Origin: Paraburkholderia graminis C4D1M
GTDB taxonomy: Bacteria > Pseudomonadota > Gammaproteobacteria > Burkholderiales > Burkholderiaceae
Reading direction: 5' to 3'
Length of the DNA: 64,000 bases
NCBI RefSeq assembly: GCF_000172415.1
Contig: NZ_ABLD01000024.1
Span: 1 to 64,000 of the forward strand
A program made the position numbers and the translations under genes. Under the pieces are notes generated by a model, which was not told the origin of the DNA, ran no database searches, and saw only the letters and a program-made list of their open reading frames with translations. The first letter of the stretch is position 1; each line of letters starts with the position of its first letter. This document shows positions 58,931 through 64,000 of the stretch, piece after piece.

Positions 58931-60490
58931 TCACCACATCAACAACACCGTGCCCGCGCCGAGGACGCCGCCGCACAACACACACGCCCACAACAGCGCG
59001 CGCGTGCGCCGATATTCGCGGCCGATCTCGGCAAGCAGTCGAGCGTTCTGCCCCGGCGAGCGCGCGCGATCGTGCTCGTGCTGCAGATAGCGCACGGCCA
59101 GTTGCGGCACGCGCGGCAGCATGTGCGCGAGATGCGGCAGTTCGCGTGAAATGCGCTTGAACCAGCCGCGATGATCGACGTCGCGCCGCGCAATATCCGC
59201 GAGCACACCGCGCGCGATATTCCATGTATCGACGCCCGGATGCAGCGCACGCGCCAGCATCTCGGCCTGCTGGAACGAGCGTTGCGCGGTGGCAAGGCGG
59301 CTCGATACGGTGCCGTCGAACGGATGCACCGCGTGCAGCAGATGATGAAACAGCGAGCCCGCCGAACGGTCCTCTGGCGCGGCCGCGAAATGCGCTTCGG
59401 CACGCGTGCGCAACTCCGCTTCGAGCAACTCGGCGCGCGTGTCGTGCGGCACGTGTCCCGCGTCGCGATGCAGTTCCGCGAGCCGTCCATAGTCCTGCTC
59501 GAACAGCGCAGTCGCGCCGTGCACGAAGAACTCGCGCTCGCCGGTCGACAGGCTCGACATGATCGAAAACTCGGCCAGCACGAGGCGGCCCAGCGAATCC
59601 GGTTCGATGCTCACGCGAACCCGCCGCGCGTCGAGCGTCGCGTGAAAGAAGCCGTGTTCGAAAGCCTGCTCGGTCACGACTTCGACGATATGCGCGGCGA
59701 GCGGCGCGAGTTTCACGTGATGCGCGTGCAGGCCGCTCAGGTCGCTCGCCGGCAGCGTGTCGATGCGCTGCATGGTGAGCGTGAGGGGCGTGCACAGGTC
59801 CCAGATCACGTTGGGCACGACGATGCGCGTGTCGCCGTCGAAATGATGGCCGGTCTGACTCAGGTTGGCGGCTTCGGCGCGCAGATCGAAGCGGCGCAGG
59901 ATGTCGTCGGTGAAGGTTTGCGCGAGCGCCCGCAGCCGCAGGCGGCGCGCCGTGCCGGACACTTTTTCCAGCCAGCGCGCGACCCAGCGCAACAGCGCGA
60001 GTTCGTCGCCGATCTGCTGCAACTGGCCGGCGCGCAGCAGCTTGATCGCCACCTCGCGATGACCGTTGACCGGCATGATGAGCCGAGCGAAATGCGTCTG
60101 TTCGGCAAAACCGCTGCGCACCGGAACGAGGTCCACCGCGCTGAAAAGCGTGGCGAGCGGGCGGCCGAACGCGCGCGCCAGCGCCTCCTCGGATTCGCGC
60201 GGCGGCAGCGGCGTTTCCAGATGATCGACGGCGTCGATGGCGTCGTGCAATGTCGCGTTCGCCAGTTCCGGACGCTCGACTAGCGTCTTCGCGAAACGGC
60301 CGGCAAGCGGGCCGAGCGCGGGCAGCAGGCCGTGCACGCTGCGCGCGCTGTCCGCCGACGCATGCACGCGGCCGACGAGTTCGATCATCCAGTGGAGCTT
60401 GCGATCGGACGGCGCGGCGAGCCAGAGCAGGCGCGCGCCATATCGCAGTGCGTGGTAAAGCAGTAGTAAGCGGCGAAACAGTGGCGGCAT
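58931..60490 (-). CDS. Divergent UbiB/ABC1-like protein with degenerate kinase motifs
   Basis: A 519-residue protein with an N-terminal hydrophobic region and a C-terminal membrane helix (LLWACVLCGGVLGAGTVLLMW). The middle resembles the UbiB/ABC1 atypical kinase scheme: REVAIKLLRAGQLQQIGDELALLRWVA keeps the ATP-site Lys, and DDILRRFDLRAEAANLSQTGHHFDGD follows. The family's HxDxHPGN and KxGQ motifs are not intact (FFHATLDARRVRV stands where HADPHPGN is expected), so it is probably a pseudokinase or a specialised branch. UbiB-type proteins support ubiquinone or lipid metabolism. The ATG at 60490 was preferred to a TTG further upstream. Confidence 0.65.
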   Translation of the reverse strand: MPPLFRRLLLLYHALRYGARLLWLAAPSDRKLHWMIELVGRVHASADSARSVHGLLPALGPLAGRFAKTLVERPELANATLHDAIDAVDHLETPLPPRESEEALARAFGRPLATLFSAVDLVPVRSGFAEQTHFARLIMPVNGHREVAIKLLRAGQLQQIGDELALLRWVARWLEKVSGTARRLRLRALAQTFTDDILRRFDLRAEAANLSQTGHHFDGDTRIVVPNVIWDLCTPLTLTMQRIDTLPASDLSGLHAHHVKLAPLAAHIVEVVTEQAFEHGFFHATLDARRVRVSIEPDSLGRLVLAEFSIMSSLSTGEREFFVHGATALFEQDYGRLAELHRDAGHVPHDTRAELLEAELRTRAEAHFAAAPEDRSAGSLFHHLLHAVHPFDGTVSSRLATAQRSFQQAEMLARALHPGVDTWNIARGVLADIARRDVDHRGWFKRISRELPHLAHMLPRVPQLAVRYLQHEHDRARSPGQNARLLAEIGREYRRTRALLWACVLCGGVLGAGTVLLMW

Positions 60491-60716
60491 CGGAGTTCGG
60501 TCGACGGCAATGCGGCGCGCGTCCAACTGCCGCGCCGCGGGGCCAGGACGCTCAGATTATCAGGGATGCGCGGTGTGCGGCGTGCGGTCGCATTCAACGA
60601 CGTGTTGCCGAATACGCACGACCTTCGTCTTCAATTCGATAGCGGCGCCATCAGCAAGCAAACAGGCTTCCGCTTGCCGCCTGAACGGCCCGCGCATGCC
60701 GAGGGTAAAATGAGTC

Positions 60717-60738
60717 CGGTAAGTACATTTTCTTACCG
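60717..60738. promoter_or_regulatory. 7-bp inverted repeat upstream of the histidine kinase gene
   Basis: CGGTAAG (60717-60723) and CTTACCG (60732-60738) are perfect reverse complements with an 8-base spacer. The site ends 16 bases before the chosen kinase start, which makes it a possible operator or leader hairpin. If translation starts at 60710 instead, it would lie inside the coding region. Confidence 0.4.
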
Positions 60739-60754
60739 ATCTGGAACAACCCTT

Positions 60755-62284
60755 ATGAGTCAGAGTGACGACAGGCAGGATGTGACGCGCGAAACAGAGG
60801 AGCAGTTCCGGATTCTCGTTCAGGGCGTCACTGACTACGCGATATTCATGCTCTCGCCTGCCGGAGTCGTCACGAGTTGGAACGTCGGCGCCGAGCGGAT
60901 CAAGGGGTATCGGCAGTCGGAGATCATCGGCGAGCATTTCTCGCGTTTCTACACGGACGAGGACAAAGCAGCCGGCGCGCCCGCGCAGATACTCGCGATC
61001 GCGGCGAGAGAAGGCCGTGCCGAACGCGAAGGATGGCGGGTTCGCAAAGGCGGCAGCCGCTTCTGGGCGCACGTCGTGGTCGACGCGATCCGCGACGAAG
61101 CGGGTGCTCTCGTCGGATTTGCAAAGGTGACGCGCGACATCACCGAGCGCAAGGAAGCCGCGGCCGCGCTCGAGAAGGCCAACGCCGCGCTGTTCCAGGC
61201 GCAGAAGATGGAAGCGATCGGGCGGCTGACGGGCGGCGTCGCGCACGACTTCAACAATCTGCTGGCCGTGCTGTCCAACGGTCTCGAGGTGCTCGCGCTC
61301 CAGGCGCGCACGCCGCTCGACAAGAAAATGATCGATGGAATGCGGCGGGCGATCGACCGCGGCGCGTCGCTGACGCAGCAGTTGCTGTCGTTCGCGCGGC
61401 AACAGCCGTTGCAGGCGCAGGTACACGATCTGAACGGATTGATTCGCGAGTTCACGCCCATGCTCTCGCGCGCCGGCAACCGCAACACGCATGTCGAGCT
61501 TGGCCTGCATGCCACGCACGCTTTCGCATCCGTCGATGCCGCGCGTTTCGAGGCCGCTCTGCTCAATCTGGTTGTCAACGCGGTCGACGCCATGCCGACC
61601 GGCGGCGCGGTCACGATCACCACCGACACGGTCCAGTCGGAGACGGAAGTGACCCCCGCGCTGCCTGCCGGGCACTACGTCCGCATTTCGGTTGCGGATA
61701 CCGGTAGCGGCATGTCCGAGGACGTGCTCGCGCAGGCGTTCGAGCCGTTTTTCACGACCAAGCAGCCAGGCAAGGGCACGGGACTGGGCTTGAGTCAGGT
61801 GTACGGGTTTATCGCCCAGTCGGGCGGCGACGTGCATCTATCGAGCGAAGTGGGCAAGGGCACGACGGTCGATCTTTATCTGCCGGTCGCGGAGCCGCCG
61901 GCAGCCGTCGGTCTGCCGTCGACGGCAAGGCATGAGACCGTTTTGCTGGTCGAGGACGAGCCCGACGTGCTCGGCGTTGCGTCCGAACTGCTGATGAACA
62001 TCGGCTATGAGGTGGTGCCCGCGAGCAGTGCGTCGGAGGCGGCGCTGATTCTCGAGGAGCGGGCTGACATCGACGTTGTCTTCACCGACATCTCGATGGC
62101 CCACGGCATGAGCGGGCTGGAACTGGCGCAACTCGTCCGCTCGCATTATCCGGCGATCAGGGTGGTGCTCACGTCGGGCTATTCGCCGGCTCCGCTGCAC
62201 GACGAGAAGAGTGAACTGCGGGATCTGATATTCGTGCAGAAGCCGTATCGGTTGGCCGATCTTGCGAAGGCGCTGCGAGCGTGA
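60755..62284 (+). CDS. PAS-domain hybrid histidine kinase with receiver domain
   Basis: A 509-residue soluble sensor kinase with no membrane segment. A PAS domain (residues about 15-135) has LVQGVTDYAIFMLSPAGVVTSWNVGAERIKGY, the type seen in LOV/blue-light-like and FixL-like kinases, but lacks the flavin-binding NCRFLQ motif. His164 in GGVAHDFNNLL is the phosphorylation site, and the ATPase domain has VADTGSGM and GTGLGLSQVYG. A C-terminal receiver carries Asp445 in VVFTDISMAHGMSG. An ATG at 60710 is an alternative start. No separate response regulator is adjacent, so the output partner is elsewhere. Confidence 0.9.
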   Translation: MSQSDDRQDVTRETEEQFRILVQGVTDYAIFMLSPAGVVTSWNVGAERIKGYRQSEIIGEHFSRFYTDEDKAAGAPAQILAIAAREGRAEREGWRVRKGGSRFWAHVVVDAIRDEAGALVGFAKVTRDITERKEAAAALEKANAALFQAQKMEAIGRLTGGVAHDFNNLLAVLSNGLEVLALQARTPLDKKMIDGMRRAIDRGASLTQQLLSFARQQPLQAQVHDLNGLIREFTPMLSRAGNRNTHVELGLHATHAFASVDAARFEAALLNLVVNAVDAMPTGGAVTITTDTVQSETEVTPALPAGHYVRISVADTGSGMSEDVLAQAFEPFFTTKQPGKGTGLGLSQVYGFIAQSGGDVHLSSEVGKGTTVDLYLPVAEPPAAVGLPSTARHETVLLVEDEPDVLGVASELLMNIGYEVVPASSASEAALILEERADIDVVFTDISMAHGMSGLELAQLVRSHYPAIRVVLTSGYSPAPLHDEKSELRDLIFVQKPYRLADLAKALRA

Positions 62285-62298
62285 GCGTGAGCGTGAGC
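62277..62298. repeat. Short tandem hexamer GTGAGC
   Basis: GAGC followed by three copies of GTGAGC spans the stop of the histidine kinase gene. Slippage here could change the last codons. It is a minor feature. Confidence 0.6.
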
Positions 62299-62470
62299 GG
62301 GAATTGCGGGAGCTCGCTTATGGTCCGCTTTGTCCGCTTTGGCTGATCAACGAGTCGCTTGCGAAGACGCGATACGGCGACTCATCGAGGTTCAGATGAT
62401 CGGGCATAGGGAACGCATTTACGCAGTAGTCGTGCGCTAACGCAATATGCCGACACCATTGGAGTAAGCG

Positions 62471-63328
62471 ATGACAGGCGCAACCGTGTTTAACGAGCGG
62501 ACCGATCACTGGCTCGTCGCGCGGCGCGATCCCGAGACGGGCATTGAAGGGCTGCGTGCGCATTTCAGAGGCCACGCCTACGATCCGCACGATCACGACG
62601 ACATGTTGATCGGCTACACGGAGCAAGGCGTCCAACGTTTTCAGTGCCACCGGTCTTTGCACACGAGCACACCGGGTCGGGCGATCCTGATCGAGCCCGG
62701 CGCGCTGCATGACGGCCACGCGCCGGAGGCGAGCGGCTTTACTTATGCCGCGTTGTATCTGCCGCAAGGCTGGGTCGAGCACGCGGCGCGTCAACTGAAT
62801 CTTCCGGGGTTGCGCGGGGTTGAGGCGGCCTTTAGCCATACGCTGGTGGACGACCAATATCTCGTCGATGCGATTCGGGCCGCTTTTTTCGCCATTTATC
62901 ACGATGAGGGCAGGTTGGCGCGCGACCAGGCGCTCGATCGCGTGCTGACGCAACTCAGCGGCCACGTGCTTGATGCGCCGTCGACGAATGGCTCCGCGAT
63001 ACCGCTCGCCGCGCTTCGCGTGCGCGATCTTTTGCACGAGCAGATGGCCGGCAACATCGGACTCGATGAACTGGCGACGGCTGCGGGCATCGACCGCTTC
63101 CGGTTGACGCGCCTCTTCAAGCGCGCGTTCGGCACGTCGCCGCATGCGTATCTGGTGCGTTTGCGTCTGCGCGCCGCGCGTCAAATGCTGGCGAGCGGTC
63201 ATCAGCCTGCGCAGGTTGCGGCGGCTGTCGGGTTCTCGGATCAGAGTCATCTTGGCCGCTGGTTTCATCGCGCGTACCGGATGACGCCGGCGGCCTATCG
63301 GCGCATGTGCACAAACGTTCCAGACTGA
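62471..63328 (+). CDS. AraC-family transcriptional regulator
   Basis: A 285-residue regulator with an N-terminal cupin-like sensor (GHAYDPHDHDDMLIGYTEQGVQRFQCHRSLHTSTPGRAILIEPGALHDG) and a C-terminal double helix-turn-helix (NIGLDELATAAGIDRFRLTRLFKRAFGTSPHAYLVRLRL, then PAQVAAAVGFSDQSHLGRWFHRAYRMTP). The ATG has GGAG upstream. It is followed 44 bases later by the DUF2000 gene, and such AraC-plus-DUF2000 pairs are common in Burkholderiaceae. Confidence 0.9.
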   Translation: MTGATVFNERTDHWLVARRDPETGIEGLRAHFRGHAYDPHDHDDMLIGYTEQGVQRFQCHRSLHTSTPGRAILIEPGALHDGHAPEASGFTYAALYLPQGWVEHAARQLNLPGLRGVEAAFSHTLVDDQYLVDAIRAAFFAIYHDEGRLARDQALDRVLTQLSGHVLDAPSTNGSAIPLAALRVRDLLHEQMAGNIGLDELATAAGIDRFRLTRLFKRAFGTSPHAYLVRLRLRAARQMLASGHQPAQVAAAVGFSDQSHLGRWFHRAYRMTPAAYRRMCTNVPD

Positions 63329-63372
63329 TCGCCGCGGATCGTGGACCATGAGCGTTCCAAGGAGGGACGTTC

Positions 63373-63780
63373 ATGTTCGAAACGAAAGTGGCGCTGATCG
63401 TGCGCGACGATCTGGCTGTGTGGCAAAAACTCAACGTCGTAGCATTTCTCGCGACGGGCGTGGCGGCTGCGATACCCGATGCGCTAGGCGAGCCTTATGA
63501 GGACGCTGCGGGACGTCGGTATGGGCGCATGCTCGGGCAACCAATGCTCGTGTTCGCCGCTGATTTGCCCGGTTTGCAGGCCGCGCATCGACAGGCAGTT
63601 AGCCGCGAGCTCGAGATTGTGCCGTATGTCCATGCGATGTTTTCGACTGGACATGACGCGGCGAATCGTGAGGTGTTTCGTGCACAGGATGCCGGTAATC
63701 TGGATCTGGTGGGGCTCGCGGTGCATGGGGCGAAGAAGGCTGTGGATAAGGCGGTGAAGGGGTTGGGGTTGCATGGGTGA
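63373..63780 (+). CDS. DUF2000 family protein
   Basis: A 135-residue cytoplasmic protein with KVALIVRDDLAVWQKLNVVAFLATGVAAAIPDALGEPYEDAAG at the N-terminus and EIVPYVHAMFSTGHDAANREVFRAQDAGNLDLVGLAVHGAKKAVDKAVKGLGLH at the end, the DUF2000 pattern. The family has a peptidyl-tRNA-hydrolase-like fold and no known function. GGAGGG precedes the ATG. Confidence 0.88.
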   Translation: MFETKVALIVRDDLAVWQKLNVVAFLATGVAAAIPDALGEPYEDAAGRRYGRMLGQPMLVFAADLPGLQAAHRQAVSRELEIVPYVHAMFSTGHDAANREVFRAQDAGNLDLVGLAVHGAKKAVDKAVKGLGLHG

Positions 63781-63940
63781 GGGGGGCGCGTGAAACGGGA
63801 CGCGCTTGAAATGAGCTCCCGGTGCCACCTAAGGTCGCCGCTGTGGTTGCCTGTCGTGGGCGCGATTCTTCATGCAATCGTCGCCAAGGCTTCCAGTTCT
63901 GCCGCCCAAACAGCGCCTTGCAACTGACCCTGATCCCCCC

Positions 63941-64000
63941 TCACCCCACCTCCACCCCCACCGCCGTAGCCTCCCCCCCACCGATACAAAGACTAGCCAC
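63941..64000 (-). CDS. Thiolase, last 19 codons (5' part beyond the window)
   Basis: On the minus strand the last bases read VASLCIGGGEATAVGVEVG and then TGA. ASLCIGGGEATA is the conserved C-terminal segment of acetyl-CoA acetyltransferase-type thiolases, containing the second catalytic Cys. The rest of the gene lies outside the window. The 160 bases between it and the DUF2000 gene show no other feature. Confidence 0.75.
   Translation of the reverse strand: MASLCIGGGEATAVGVEVG

Overview
The window is high-GC DNA that is almost certainly from a Burkholderiaceae chromosome or chromid, of Paraburkholderia/Caballeronia type. The evidence is the gene content: narGHJI, a Wzc-type exopolysaccharide locus, a phasin, a pqi operon with doubled pqiA, neighbouring DUF3300 and DUF2950 genes, glycine-zipper envelope proteins, and a sedolisin next to an S10 peptidase. 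No plasmid, phage, IS element, CRISPR array, tRNA or rRNA was seen.

Layout. 1-1876 is the 3' end of a respiratory nitrate reductase operon (narH end, narJ, narI), followed by a convergent two-repeat outer-membrane barrel gene. 3.0-24.0 kb is a large Wzx/Wzy-type exopolysaccharide region. It holds a Tat/lipoprotein glycosidase, a TupA-type ATP-grasp gene, a GlxA-type regulator, and then a rightward operon (wzc, GT4, glycosidase, GT2, wzx, GT4). A leftward PAP2-polymerase pair and a second rightward set follow (manC, polyprenyl-phosphate sugar transferase, sugar-transfer ATP-grasp, small protein). manC is frameshifted as read. No Wza-type export channel and no Wzb phosphatase lie in the window.

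24.0-33.2 kb carries a phasin, a SnoaL-like protein, a complete ABC-2/HlyD/NodT efflux operon divergent from a TetR regulator across a perfect 18-bp palindrome, and a class II aldolase plus haloacid dehalogenase pair divergent from a LysR regulator. 33.2-38.4 kb has a flavin monooxygenase with a SnoaL-like N-terminus, its probable GAF-Fis regulator, and a chemoreceptor. 38.4-44.5 kb is a leftward series DUF3300-DUF2950-pqiA-pqiA-pqiB-pqiC, probably co-transcribed and concerned with envelope lipid transport.

45-64 kb is a mosaic of single genes: glycine-zipper proteins, a DedA-PAP2-LssY fusion, OsmC, an Lrp/LysE divergent pair, DUF1993, two tandem peptidases (S53 and S10), a degenerate HNH-like secreted protein, an RRM-like protein, NadE, a degenerate UbiB/ABC1-like protein, a hybrid histidine kinase, an AraC regulator, DUF2000, and at the right edge the last codons of a thiolase on the minus strand.

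The most promising candidate for an undescribed system is the exopolysaccharide locus. It pairs two different ATP-grasp families and two exported clan-A glycosidases with a Wzx/Wzy assembly line, which suggests a polymer decorated through amide-type ligation and trimmed during export. Start sites were chosen by ribosome-binding sites, overlaps and signal peptides; alternatives are given. All functions come from reading the translated sequence; no database search was run.
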